DNA of 63,375 nucleotides from Acidimicrobiales bacterium (lineage in GTDB: Bacteria; Actinomycetota; Acidimicrobiia; Acidimicrobiales; MedAcidi-G1). The position numbers were made by a program, and so were the translations under genes. The notes beneath the pieces are model-generated. The model saw only the letters and a program-made list of their open reading frames with translations. It made no database searches and was not told where the DNA came from. Positions within the stretch are counted from its first letter, which is position 1, and every line of letters starts with the position of its first letter. The stretch spans positions 1 through 63,375 of the forward strand of contig JAAZXY010000009.1 in NCBI GenBank assembly GCA_014239855.1. The letters are read 5' to 3'. This document shows, piece after piece, positions 55,201 through 63,078 of this stretch.

Positions 55201-55817
55201 TCACCGCGGTGGGCCAGGGGCCGGCGGGGATGGTTGTCCGACTGGTGCCCGGGCGTCCCCAGCCGCCTACCGGGTTGACGGCTGAACCCGGTGATTCGGA
55301 AGCCACGATCCGGTGGGCCGCGTCGGCGGCCGATGGTGGTTCCCCGGTGCTCACCCATCGCATCGAGTACTCGACCGATGACGGTGCGACATGGGATCTG
55401 GTGGGTGAAGCCGGTCCGGAGACGGTGGCGACGGTCGAGAACCTGGTGAACGGCACGTCCTACCGGATTCGCGTGAGTGCGGTGACGGCGTTGGGGCGGA
55501 GCCGGACAGCCTCGGTCGTGGTGCGGCCGGCGACCGTTCCGGGCGTGGCGACCAACCTGTTGGCCGTCGGTGGCGTCGGCCGTCTGACGTTCTCGTGGAC
55601 CCGACCGGCCGATGGTGGATCACCGTTCACCGAGGTGATCGTTGAGGTGATCGAGGATGGATTGACGGAATGGACCCTGTTCACTGCCGGCCCTCGAACC
55701 ACATCAGCCAACATCGGTGGCCTCAGCGGGGGACTCCGCTACCGGGCCAGGGTGAGGTACGTGAATGCCGTGGGAAGCGGTGCGGCGTCAGAGGAGTTGG
55801 CCGTGCTGGTCAACTGA
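52215..55817 (+). CDS. Secreted S1-family serine protease nested in fibronectin type III repeats
   Basis: 1,200 residues from GTG 52215 after GGGAGG. Signal peptide 1-31; an unfamiliar domain about 35-170; beta modules about 180-350; FN3 about 355-445. The S1 protease domain is about 535-773, with triad His587 (TAAHC), Asp634 (HDIALVEL) and Ser726 (CSGDSGGP). Position 189 (chymotrypsin numbering) is Gly720, so specificity is not trypsin-like. An FN3 domain is split around it: strands ending SYTVVHFDE (about 448-490) before, and THEIDGLVNGRTYTFHVTAVDA (about 785-815; 20 residues of it are THEIDGLVNGRTYTFHVTAV) after. Three further FN3 domains follow (about 825-1200). It is exported and likely acts on extracellular polymers or hosts' proteins. 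No obvious regulator nearby. Confidence 0.88.
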   Translation: MRRRFLLHAIGILLAGGLLAYGPGADRASADVVGTGYVDADLVDLQWATDHLGYDTPAELQRAGVTVVNFILSISGKSSSGNAGSDKSGIECDLGYVDQLDPLGPHRFATSWSGSELATLDRVASHYCISREQAQMFGATILTFFAGLDAGANGTGAVRRAVAEIAPPDPTASTLLSGSGSRTVMLDEPPPVDHRVVAYEHTGTGSFLVTGLDVSGGEVEVLVARDGVVSGRVLVETPEAIASVSVVADGEWSVAFESVMASPVLDLSSPVIGLGDTVFLVPTGLGGVAPRYRHIGEGSMRVRSTGPAFTSSDVLASAEDSVVSRFRLPVGGRVLEVEATGEWALVDGDQLPPGRPGRPQAEAGDGQIRFDWGPAARGGLSIDGYEVAHRVVPGDGMVADWTTVRVPGSVRTETIVGLANGVAHQVRARAINGVGAGLWTVSVTAAPMAEVVTVDVVGLEATAGDTSVVLAWEEPAGIAVASYTVVHFDEAHLGVPGVGSTLRTTTSRGADRTGFPEGEPPSVLARRSVQTVMSGLRAPMIVNGELVAISDQPHVVGLLDRVVTNPFRAHYCGGTLVAPRWVVTAAHCVGTRLASEIDVVAGFTDLEDVTNADRMDVAALHVHPEYGADRVVHDIALVELAVDAVGTPIPWQVDETLPLAGTSLTVSGWGAIRADGSLYDTVLRSSSARALGGPADSVCGSWRDYDPDSELCLGSASGVGACSGDSGGPVVADLGMTRLVGVTSYGLSGSCADPTYPNVASRVSAKAAWITSLVGSPWRETSGLTTPTHEIDGLVNGRTYTFHVTAVDAMGRSLSPMQVVATPVGPPAAPDDLTGRGGDSRAVLGWTAGFAPDDAPVTGHVVEWSVDGTTWERFTAGVTADLAATVTGLVNESQVEIRVRAVNRHGTGPASDPVTVVIGQPDAPTGLVGQVGDGRLDLSWSAPVDDGGSPIVDYVVETASDTGPWTELDDGLSADRYAVVSDLVNGRPLRVRVSAVTAVGQGPAGMVVRLVPGRPQPPTGLTAEPGDSEATIRWAASAADGGSPVLTHRIEYSTDDGATWDLVGEAGPETVATVENLVNGTSYRIRVSAVTALGRSRTASVVVRPATVPGVATNLLAVGGVGRLTFSWTRPADGGSPFTEVIVEVIEDGLTEWTLFTAGPRTTSANIGGLSGGLRYRARVRYVNAVGSGAASEELAVLVN

Positions 55818-55860
55818 CGACTCTTCGTCTTCCTGACTCGATGCCCGGGGGCCTTGTTGG

Positions 55861-56613
55861 TCAACTGCGCGGGTGCATCTGCTGGACCTGGGCGGTGAGG
55901 CCACCGTCGAGGACCCAGAGTTGGCCCGAGGCGTAGCGGGCCTCGTCGGAGGCCAGCCAGGTCACGAGGTTGGCCACGTCGTCCGGGGTGCCCCAGGTAC
56001 GGGTCGGGTGTACGTCGCGGATGGCGTCCTGCAGGCTCTCGACGTCGCCACCGGCGAAGAAGCCCTCCAGCATCGGGGTGTCGATGTAGCCGGGGCAGAC
56101 GGCGTTGACCCGGATGCCTTCGGGGCCGTGGTCGCACGCCATGGCTCGGGTGAGGGCGTGCACGGCGCCCTTGGAGGCGCAGTAGGCGGCCAACGACGGA
56201 TCGGCGATGAACCCGTCGTAGGAGCCGAAGTTCACGATGCTCGCCCCGGACGACCGACGGAGCAGGGGCAGGGCATGGCGGGAGGTCAGGAAGGTGCCGG
56301 TCACGTTCACGGCGAACACGCTGTTCCATTCCTCCAGCGTGGTCTCCTCGATGGTCTTCTCGATCTCGATGCCTGCCGCGTTCACGAGGATGTCCAGGGC
56401 CGACCAGCGATCGGCCAGCTCGGTGAAGAACCCGGTCACCGCAGCTTCATCGGTGATGTCGACCGTCGCCACGTCGTCTGACGAGGGATCTCCGGCCAGA
56501 TCCAGGGCGATGACCCGGGCTCCTTCGCGCACGAAGCGGGCACAGATCGCCGAGCCGATCCCACCGGATCCACCGGTCACCACCGCGGTGCGGCCTGCCA
56601 ACTGGTCGGTCAT
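55861..56613 (-). CDS. Short-chain dehydrogenase/reductase
   Basis: 250 residues. TGGSGGIG cofactor motif at 13-20, NAAG near 90, catalytic Ser in FGSYDGF and YCASK near 155-160. Acidic residues after beta2 (ALDLAGD) favour NAD(H). Overlaps the Rieske oxygenase stop by 4 bases, so they form one operon. Confidence 0.9.
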   Translation of the reverse strand: MTDQLAGRTAVVTGGSGGIGSAICARFVREGARVIALDLAGDPSSDDVATVDITDEAAVTGFFTELADRWSALDILVNAAGIEIEKTIEETTLEEWNSVFAVNVTGTFLTSRHALPLLRRSSGASIVNFGSYDGFIADPSLAAYCASKGAVHALTRAMACDHGPEGIRVNAVCPGYIDTPMLEGFFAGGDVESLQDAIRDVHPTRTWGTPDDVANLVTWLASDEARYASGQLWVLDGGLTAQVQQMHPRS

Positions 56614-57746
56614 TTGGCGCTTCCCCGGTACGCCTCGAGCAGCAGGCCGTGGAAGTGGTGGACGGCGTGTTCGGACTTTCCGGAGCCCCCCGGGTCGTGC
56701 ACGATGCGGCCACGGGTGAACGCCGGGGTGGCCATGCCCCGTTGCACGCTCTCCACCAGGGCGATGTCCTCGGCCTGGAGGACGTCGTCGACGTACCTGA
56801 TGGCCTCCACCTCGGCGTCGGTCACCTCGGCGGTCTCGAAGAAGAAGTCGTAGGTCTCACGGGTGCGGCCCGGCCCGTCGGGCACCACGTGCATGACGAT
56901 GAAGTTCCCCCGGCCCGGGTAGCGCATGAGGCACGTGTTGGGCCACAGCCACCAGACGGCGTGGTCGGTGACCGTGGCACCCTCGACGGAGTAGGCGGCG
57001 TTGTCCGAACGTCCGGCTTCGGCCATGTGGCTGGACCAGATTCCGTGGGTCGTCACCTCGTAGGTGTCCATGTCGACCAGCGTGCAGAAGTCCCGGTGGG
57101 CGACCGGGCAGTGGTAGCACTCGAGGAAGTTGTCGATGACGTTCTTCCAGTCCGAGGCGATCTCGTAGGTCAGGCGGTGGGCGTGGGTGAGGTCGGCCAC
57201 GTCGGGGGCCCAGTGGGCGATCTCGGCGGCCAGATCACCGGCCTGATCGGCCAGGGCCGGGGCCTCCGGATCGAGGTTCACGTAGACGAAGCCACCGAAC
57301 TCCTCCACGGAGACGGCATCGAGGCAGATGGACTCCGGATCGAAGTCGATCAGGTGGTCGGTGTGGGGGGCGGTGCGGAGGCCGCCGTCGAGGCCGTAGG
57401 ACCAGGCGTGGTACGGGCAGGTGATCCGCCTCAGGCTGCCTTCGCCGGTCAGGAGTTCGTGGGCCCGGTGCATGCAGACGTTGGAGAACGCCCGCAGGGA
57501 CTCGCCGTCACGGACCACGGCGACCGAGCGGCCGGCGATGGTCGTCGTCGTGTATGCGCCGGGGTCACGGACCTTCTCGACGTGGCACACCCACTGCCAG
57601 GTCCGGGAGAAGACGGCATCGACCTCGACGTCGAACCACCGTGGGTCGGTGTAGGCGTCGGCCGACAGCGACATGGAGCGGGCCGGGTCGGGGTTCCAAC
57701 CGGTGGCCAGGGCCTCCAGATCCTCGGTGGTGGGCCCCGTTGTCAC
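56610..57746 (-). CDS. Rieske [2Fe-2S] aromatic-ring-hydroxylating/betaine-type oxygenase alpha subunit
   Basis: 378 residues starting at GTG. Rieske ligands C91-H93 and C110-H113, and mononuclear iron site DNFLECYHCPVAH (His212, His217) are intact. NFLECYHC resembles glycine betaine/stachydrine-type demethylating monooxygenases rather than classic dioxygenases. No reductase gene is next to it; the coupled SDR may oxidise the product. TAGTGT ends 6 bases before the start. Confidence 0.88.
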   Translation of the reverse strand: MTTGPTTEDLEALATGWNPDPARSMSLSADAYTDPRWFDVEVDAVFSRTWQWVCHVEKVRDPGAYTTTTIAGRSVAVVRDGESLRAFSNVCMHRAHELLTGEGSLRRITCPYHAWSYGLDGGLRTAPHTDHLIDFDPESICLDAVSVEEFGGFVYVNLDPEAPALADQAGDLAAEIAHWAPDVADLTHAHRLTYEIASDWKNVIDNFLECYHCPVAHRDFCTLVDMDTYEVTTHGIWSSHMAEAGRSDNAAYSVEGATVTDHAVWWLWPNTCLMRYPGRGNFIVMHVVPDGPGRTRETYDFFFETAEVTDAEVEAIRYVDDVLQAEDIALVESVQRGMATPAFTRGRIVHDPGGSGKSEHAVHHFHGLLLEAYRGSAK

Positions 57747-57752
57747 AGTCGG

Positions 57753-57758
57753 ACACTA
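57753..57758 (-). promoter_or_regulatory. -10 box for the Rieske oxygenase, leaderless layout
   Basis: TAGTGT on the minus strand, then CCGACT and the GTG at 57746. Confidence 0.5.
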
Positions 57759-57767
57759 GATCCAGAG

Positions 57768-57798
57768 GGTCCGCGCGCGCGATGGTCCGCGCGCGCGA
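57768..57798. repeat. 15-bp GC-alternating direct repeat
   Basis: GGTCCGCGCGCGCGA occurs at 57768-57782 and 57784-57798. Alternating GC may adopt unusual DNA structure or bind a regulator. It lies just upstream of the Rieske promoter. Confidence 0.85.
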
Positions 57799-57863
57799 AC
57801 CTCGAACACATATTCAGTCAGCACCACCCAGCACCACCCAGCACCAGTCAGAAGAGGAACTTC

Positions 57864-58406
57864 ATGCCCCAGATCCCCGATTCACCTGATACGACGACCG
57901 ACCTGACCTCCGAGGAGCTGGTGGTGGCACGCGCTCGGGACTACGACGAGGCACGCCAGCGGGCCACCGGGTTTCACCGGGACCGCGTCCTGGCCATCGA
58001 GGAGGAGCGGTTCGCCGATTGCGACTTCCACGCGGCGTCCAACAACCGGTTCGCGGACAATCTGACGGCTGACGACCGGACAATGGGGTTCACGGGAACG
58101 ACCGAGGCGCCGTCGGGCGACGGTCCGTTGGACCGTCAGACCGGTGAGGCGCGCCATCGGTTCGAGGTTCTGCAGGAGGCACGGCAGCGTCTGGACGTCC
58201 TGTGCGACCGCGCCGACCGTGAGCTCGACGAGGCCCACGGGGCGCTGCTGGCCGCTACCGAAGGCCTCGCGGCGGAGGCCGCCGAGGAGGACGAGAACGG
58301 CCACGTCGAGGGTTTCGACCTGGTGGTCGGTGGTGGCGCCGATGCGGAGGCGGCGGTCACCGGCACGGAAGACACCGATTCCAGCGGGGTCAGCTCAGCG
58401 GCCTGA
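57864..58406 (+). CDS. Orphan acidic, helical hypothetical protein
   Basis: 180 residues with GAAGAGGAA before the ATG. Asp/Glu/Ala-rich; the middle (ARHRFEVLQEARQRLDVL) looks helical or coiled-coil. No signal peptide, membrane helix or recognised domain. Confidence 0.6.
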   Translation: MPQIPDSPDTTTDLTSEELVVARARDYDEARQRATGFHRDRVLAIEEERFADCDFHAASNNRFADNLTADDRTMGFTGTTEAPSGDGPLDRQTGEARHRFEVLQEARQRLDVLCDRADRELDEAHGALLAATEGLAAEAAEEDENGHVEGFDLVVGGGADAEAAVTGTEDTDSSGVSSAA

Positions 58407-58444
58407 CCGTCCACCGATTCGGTCGACGGAACGGTAAATGCGAG

Positions 58445-58521
58445 TGGCGCGCTCGGAGGGACTCGAACCCCCAACCTTCTGATCCGTAGTCAGATGCTCT
58501 ATCCAATTGAGCTACGAGCGC
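58445..58521 (-). tRNA. tRNA-Arg (ACG)
   Basis: Full cloverleaf on the minus strand: acceptor GCGCTCG/CGAGCGC, anticodon loop CTACGGA (anticodon ACG), T arm GGTTCGAGTCC. CCA is encoded (58445-58447). Confidence 0.97.
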
Positions 58522-58612
58522 AGCGGCCCGAGTGTACGAGCCACCCGGAACCCGCCCCACCGCTGGTGACCGGAGCCACCCGGAGGCGGCGGCCGGCTCA
58601 TCGATGGGCGGC

Positions 58613-58706
58613 TGGCGGAGAGGGTGGGATTCGAACCCACGATGAGCTTTTGGGCCCATACTCCCTTAGCAGGGGAGCGCCTTCGACCTGACTCGGCCAC
58701 CTCTCC
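58613..58706 (-). tRNA. tRNA-Ser (GCT)
   Basis: Minus-strand class II tRNA with a long variable arm. Acceptor GGAGAGG/CCTCTCC, anticodon loop CTGCTAA (GCT), encoded CCA (58613-58615). Confidence 0.97.
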
Positions 58707-58767
58707 TCGGGGCCGGATGCTACCGGCGGCCCGGAGGCCGCGGACCACCGCCGATACGCTGCGCGGC

Positions 58768-58855
58768 GGAGGGATGGCAGAGCGGACGATTGCGACGGTC
58801 TTGAAAACCGTTGAGCCTCACGGCTCCGGGGGTTCGAATCCCCCTCCCTCCGCCA
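58768..58855 (+). tRNA. tRNA-Ser (TGA)
   Basis: Acceptor GGAGGGA/TCCCTCC, anticodon loop CTTGAAA (TGA), long variable arm, encoded CCA at 58853-58855, which also begins a tandem repeat. Confidence 0.97.
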
Positions 58856-58927
58856 CTCGCACACGGGCATGCCGGTCCCACTCGCACACGGGCATGCCGG
58901 TCCCACTCGCACACGGTCATTCCAGTC
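58853..58927 (+). repeat. 25-bp tandem repeat at the tRNA-Ser 3' end
   Basis: Two identical 25-base units (58853-58877, 58878-58902) and a third with three mismatches (58903-58927). Each begins CCACTCGCACACGG; the first includes the tRNA CCA, and the two identical units contain the palindrome GGCATGCC. Confidence 0.95.
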
Positions 58928-58963
58928 GGAGTCGCCGGTCGGCTCCGTGGGAGGATCAGCGTC

Positions 58964-61273
58964 GTGCCCCACTCCACCCACCTGCCAGACGCCATGGGCA
59001 CGGCGACCATCAGCCCTCAGGGGCGGTTCGAGGCCGGGTCCCACCAGTCGTTCACGCTGACCTACACGGCGGGCCGGTTCGGCATCGACGACACCGGTTC
59101 GCTGAAGGTCGTCCACCGGTTCGCCAGCGACATGGGCAAGCCCCAGTTCGACGACCCGTCCGCAGCCAACTACGTGTCGGTCGAGGCATCCAACGGCGCG
59201 GTCCTGCACGTCGAGTTCGACCCCAAGCGGAACATCCGTCCCTGGGACAAGACGCTGTACATCAAGGTGGTCCGGGGCTACCTGAGCGAGGGCGACCAGA
59301 TCGTGCTGCGCTTCGGCGACCCCCGGGGCGGGAGTCCCGGCATTCGCCTCCAGACGTTCTGCGAGGACACCTTCGAGTTCCGGGTCCTCGTCGACGCCAT
59401 CGCCACCTACGACTACGTGGAACTCCCGGTACAGCCCGAGGTGGCCATCGTGTCCGGGCCGCCGGTGGCCTGGCGCCTCGTCGTCCCGACGGTCCGCCCG
59501 GCCGGGGAACCGTTCCGGCTCTCGATGCGAGGCGACGACCGGTGGGGCAACCCGAGTGACCGGGGGGACGCCACGTTCGGTCTCCGCTGCGTGGCCGACG
59601 ACGGGTCGCTGCGTCCGGTTGCCGGCCTGCCCGACGAGGTGGCGTTCCAGCCGGGATCGTTCACCGTGGTGGCCGACGACCTGACCATCGACGAACCGGG
59701 CCTGATTCGCTTCGAGTTGGTGGAGAGCGGTTCGGGGTCCGGCCCGGCGATCGCCACGTCGAACCCGCTCCGGATCCAGACCGGACCGGTGGGTGCAGGG
59801 TCGGGGTTGCTGCCATGGTGGGGTGACCTCCACGGCCAGTCCGAGGAGACCATCGGCACCAACTCGGCCCGCGACTTCCATGCCTTCGCCCGGGACCGGG
59901 CGTTCCTGGATGTGGTGGCCCATCAGGGCAACGACTTCCAGATCACCGACGCCTTCTGGGCCCATCTCAACGACCTGACCGCCGAGTTCACCGAGGACCA
60001 CCGGTTCGTGACCTTCCCGGGCTACGAGTGGTCGGGCAACACCTGCCTGGGTGGTGACCGCAACGTGCTCCACCTGCACGAGGGCCAGCCCATTCACCGG
60101 TCGTCGCACGCCCTGGTCAACGACGGGTCCGACCCCGAGGACGACGCCAACAGCGCCACCGAGATGTTCGAACGCCTGGCTGGCCGCGACTGCGTGGTGT
60201 TCGCCCACATCGGAGGGCGGTACGCCGACATCGACTACGCCCACGATGAACGCCTCGAGACCGGAGTGGAGGTCCACTCGGCCTGGGGAACCTTCGAGTG
60301 GCTGGTCGAGGACGCGCTACGGGCCGGCTACCGGGTGGGGATCCTGTCCAACTCCGATGGCCACAAGGGTCGACCCGGCGCCAGCCACCCGGGGGCCACC
60401 CGATTCGGGTCCTTCGGAGGCCTGACCTGCCTGCTGTCACCCGAGCTGACCCGTGAGGGGATCGCCGAAGCCCTCCGTCGACGTCGCCACTACGGCACCA
60501 CGGGGTGCCGGACCATCCTCGATGTCGGCGCACACTTCACGAATCCCGCCGAACGCTTCGCCGTCGACCCCCACCTGGATCCCGCCTCGCCGGGCGAACC
60601 GACGAGCACGGCGATGATGGGCGACATCGTCCGGTCGTCCGATCCCGATGTGCTGCTGACCGTCGACGTGGCCTCCACCTCGCCCATCGAACGCATCGAC
60701 GTCCGCAACGGGCTGGAGACCGTCGAGACCATCCGACCGTTCACCGGCGCCGACCTGGGGAGTCGCATCCGGGTGGTCTGGGAAGGCTCGGAGTACCGGG
60801 GGCGGGGACGGGAGACCATCTGGGACGGGTCGGCCACCCTGACCGGCAACGGCTTCACCTCGGTCACCCCGATCAACCGGTACAACCTGGACAAGACCTT
60901 TTGCCTCAAGGAATCGGATGACCTCGAGGGATCGGACCGCCTGCGGTGGGAGGCGTTGACCACTGGTGGCCACGGCGGCTTCGACGCGGTGCTCGACGAT
61001 CCCACCTCGGGGACGCTCCGGATCGAGACCGATCTGGTGACCACCGAGATTCCGGTGGCCGACATCGGCCTCGACGACCTGGTGTTCGAGGCCGGTGGGC
61101 TGGGTCGCCGGATCTCGGTGTTTCGACTGCCCGACGAGAACCCCCACCGGGTGGTGAGCGTCAAGCGACGGCTCGCCCTGGTGGGCGGTGACGGTGATGA
61201 CGCGCTGTACGTCCGGGTCGTCCATGAGGACGGTCACGTGGCCTGGTCCAGCCCGATCTACGTCTTCCGCTGA
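58964..61273 (+). CDS. DUF3604/PHP-superfamily metallohydrolase-like protein
   Basis: 769 residues from the GTG at 58964. An N-terminal beta region (1-275) precedes a PHP-like domain with metal-site motifs WWGDLHGQSEE, VVAHQGNDFQ, VTFPGYEWSGN, FAHIGGRYAD and GILSNSDGHKG. DUF3604 proteins are common in marine bacteria; substrate unknown, phosphoester or related hydrolysis suspected. No signal peptide is evident from this start. It ends 10 bases from convergent pheA. Confidence 0.78.
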   Translation: MPHSTHLPDAMGTATISPQGRFEAGSHQSFTLTYTAGRFGIDDTGSLKVVHRFASDMGKPQFDDPSAANYVSVEASNGAVLHVEFDPKRNIRPWDKTLYIKVVRGYLSEGDQIVLRFGDPRGGSPGIRLQTFCEDTFEFRVLVDAIATYDYVELPVQPEVAIVSGPPVAWRLVVPTVRPAGEPFRLSMRGDDRWGNPSDRGDATFGLRCVADDGSLRPVAGLPDEVAFQPGSFTVVADDLTIDEPGLIRFELVESGSGSGPAIATSNPLRIQTGPVGAGSGLLPWWGDLHGQSEETIGTNSARDFHAFARDRAFLDVVAHQGNDFQITDAFWAHLNDLTAEFTEDHRFVTFPGYEWSGNTCLGGDRNVLHLHEGQPIHRSSHALVNDGSDPEDDANSATEMFERLAGRDCVVFAHIGGRYADIDYAHDERLETGVEVHSAWGTFEWLVEDALRAGYRVGILSNSDGHKGRPGASHPGATRFGSFGGLTCLLSPELTREGIAEALRRRRHYGTTGCRTILDVGAHFTNPAERFAVDPHLDPASPGEPTSTAMMGDIVRSSDPDVLLTVDVASTSPIERIDVRNGLETVETIRPFTGADLGSRIRVVWEGSEYRGRGRETIWDGSATLTGNGFTSVTPINRYNLDKTFCLKESDDLEGSDRLRWEALTTGGHGGFDAVLDDPTSGTLRIETDLVTTEIPVADIGLDDLVFEAGGLGRRISVFRLPDENPHRVVSVKRRLALVGGDGDDALYVRVVHEDGHVAWSSPIYVFR

Positions 61274-61283
61274 GGCCCGTTTC

Positions 61284-62231
61284 TCAGGGGCGGATGCGAC
61301 CCCGCAGGTCGGCCAGCCAGTCGTCGGCCGACCGGGAGGCTGCACTGGCCTCCGTCCGGACCTGGTCGCCGTTGGTGCCGGCGGCCGGATACGAGCCGAG
61401 GAACTTGACGTCGCCGTGCTTCATGTGGAGGTTCCGCAGGCAGTCGGCCACCAACTCGTCGGCCACGTGGCCCTCGAGGTCCATCAGGAAGCAGTAGTCG
61501 CCCAGCCCCTGCTTGGTGGGTCGCGACTCCAGGCGGGTCAGGTTGATCGACCGGGCGGCGAACTCCTGGAGGATTCCCAGCAGCGATCCCGGGCGGTCGG
61601 CCCGCTGGAACACCACCAGCGACGTCTTGTCGTGGCCGGTCGGCGCCGGGATGCCGTCGGTGGCCACCAGCACGAAGCGGGTCTGGTTCTCCGGATGGTC
61701 CTCGATGTCGCCGGCCAGCACCTCGAGTCCGTAGGCCTCGGCGGCCCGACCCGGAGCGATGGCCGCCGTGTGGCCGTCGGGGTTCTCGGCCAGCAGGCGG
61801 GCCGCGTCGGCCGTCGAATTGGTGACCTGCACCTCGGCGTTCGGAAGGTGCTCGGACAACCAGCCCCGGCACTGGGCAATGGCGTGCGGGTAGGAGCACA
61901 CCCGTTCGATGTCGGCCAACGCGGTGCCGGGAGCGACCATCAGGTTCAACTGGATGGAGATCACGACCTCGCGTTGGATCAGCAGGTCGACATCGAAGGC
62001 CAGCGTGTCCTGGGTGACGTTGACGCTGCCCTCGATGGAGTTCTCGATCGCCACGAAGCCGAGGTCGGCCTCGCCGGCCACCACCTGGCGGAACACGTCG
62101 GGAATGGACGGCGTAGGACGCAGGTCCAGTTCCGTCAGATCGCCCTGGGTGAACAACGCCTGCTCGGTGAACGTTCCGGTGGGACCCAGATAGGCGAGCT
62201 TGGTGAGCTCCGGGGGTGCGAGATCGGTCAC
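61284..62231 (-). CDS. pheA: Prephenate dehydratase
   Basis: 315 residues from the GTG at 62231. LAYLGPTGTFTEQAL opens the PDT domain, VAIENSIEGSVN and NSTADAARL follow, and the catalytic TRFVLV motif is present. The C-terminal ACT domain (DRPGSLLGILQEFAARSINLTRLESRP begins it; only DRPGSLLGILQEFAARSINL quoted) contains the Phe-binding GSL and ESRP sites. It converts prephenate to phenylpyruvate in phenylalanine synthesis, normally feedback-inhibited. Confidence 0.95.
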   Translation of the reverse strand: MTDLAPPELTKLAYLGPTGTFTEQALFTQGDLTELDLRPTPSIPDVFRQVVAGEADLGFVAIENSIEGSVNVTQDTLAFDVDLLIQREVVISIQLNLMVAPGTALADIERVCSYPHAIAQCRGWLSEHLPNAEVQVTNSTADAARLLAENPDGHTAAIAPGRAAEAYGLEVLAGDIEDHPENQTRFVLVATDGIPAPTGHDKTSLVVFQRADRPGSLLGILQEFAARSINLTRLESRPTKQGLGDYCFLMDLEGHVADELVADCLRNLHMKHGDVKFLGSYPAAGTNGDQVRTEASAASRSADDWLADLRGRIRP

Positions 62232-62239
62232 GGGAGGGG

Positions 62240-62245
62240 AGGATA
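62240..62245 (-). promoter_or_regulatory. -10 box for pheA, leaderless layout
   Basis: TATCCT on the minus strand, 8 C/T-rich bases, then the GTG at 62231. The complementary G-rich stretch serves as the larB ribosome-binding site. Confidence 0.45.
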
Positions 62246-62250
62246 GTGAG

Positions 62251-63078
62251 GTGGACCCCGACACCCGGCACGAGTTGCCCCTGACTGACCCGCCCCTGAC
62301 TGACGGGTCCCTGACGGATCTCCCCCTGGCTGACCTGATGGCTGGCGTGGCGTCGGGAGCGATCTCCCCCGACGATGCCGTTCGACGCCTCAGCCGGTTG
62401 CCGTTCGCCGACGTGGGCGTGGCCCGCATCGACCACCACCGTGCCCTCCGACAGGGACTGCCCGAGGCGGTGTACGCCCCCGGCAAGTCGGCCGAGGACG
62501 TGGCCATCGTGATCGGCGAACTGCTGGACCACGGGACCGGCCCCGTGGTGCTGTCCCGGGCCGACAAGGTGCAGACGGCCGCGGCACTCGGCGTGGATGC
62601 CTCGGGAACCGTGCTGGGCCACACCGTGGTGTGGCGACGGGCCGCCGACCGGCACGACCGGGTCCTGGTGGTCACCGCCGGTACGGCCGATGCGCCGGTG
62701 GCCGATGAGTGCGCGGCGGTGCTGTGGGCCCACGGCATCGATGCCGACCGACTGTCGGACGTCGGCGTCTCGGGTATCCACCGCCTGCTGGCCGACGTCG
62801 ACCGCATCCACGAGGCCGACGCCGTGGTCGTGGTGGCCGGGATGGAGGGGGCGCTGGCCAGCGTGGTCGGCGGCCTGACCGACGGGCCGGTGGTCGCCGT
62901 GCCGACCAGCGTGGGCTACGGCTCATCTCTGGAAGGGGTCACGGCACTCCTGGGGATGCTCGCCTCGTGCGCCTCGGGCCTGACCGTGGTGGGCATCGAC
63001 AACGGGTTCGGCGCGGCCTGTGCCGTGTTGCGGGCGAGAGGGCCGGTTGCTGGTCGGCCGACGGGAGATTCCGCGTGA
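62251..63078 (+). CDS. larB: Nickel-pincer cofactor biosynthesis protein LarB
   Basis: 275 residues from the GTG at 62251, after GGGGAGG. The C-terminal AIR-carboxylase-like domain shows VVVVAGMEGALASVVGGL, VAVPTSVGYGSSLEGVTALL and VVGIDNGFGA. LarB carboxylates nicotinate adenine dinucleotide in synthesis of the Ni-pincer cofactor of lactate racemase. The N-terminus contains 15-base in-frame repeats (LTDPP, LTDGS, LTDLP, LADLM). It overlaps larC by 4 bases (GTGA). Confidence 0.9.
   Translation: MDPDTRHELPLTDPPLTDGSLTDLPLADLMAGVASGAISPDDAVRRLSRLPFADVGVARIDHHRALRQGLPEAVYAPGKSAEDVAIVIGELLDHGTGPVVLSRADKVQTAAALGVDASGTVLGHTVVWRRAADRHDRVLVVTAGTADAPVADECAAVLWAHGIDADRLSDVGVSGIHRLLADVDRIHEADAVVVVAGMEGALASVVGGLTDGPVVAVPTSVGYGSSLEGVTALLGMLASCASGLTVVGIDNGFGAACAVLRARGPVAGRPTGDSA

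Noticed and set aside
58853-58927. Phage/ICE attachment site
   Set aside because: No integrase, phage or conjugation gene and no distant second copy seen in the window; kept only as a repeat.
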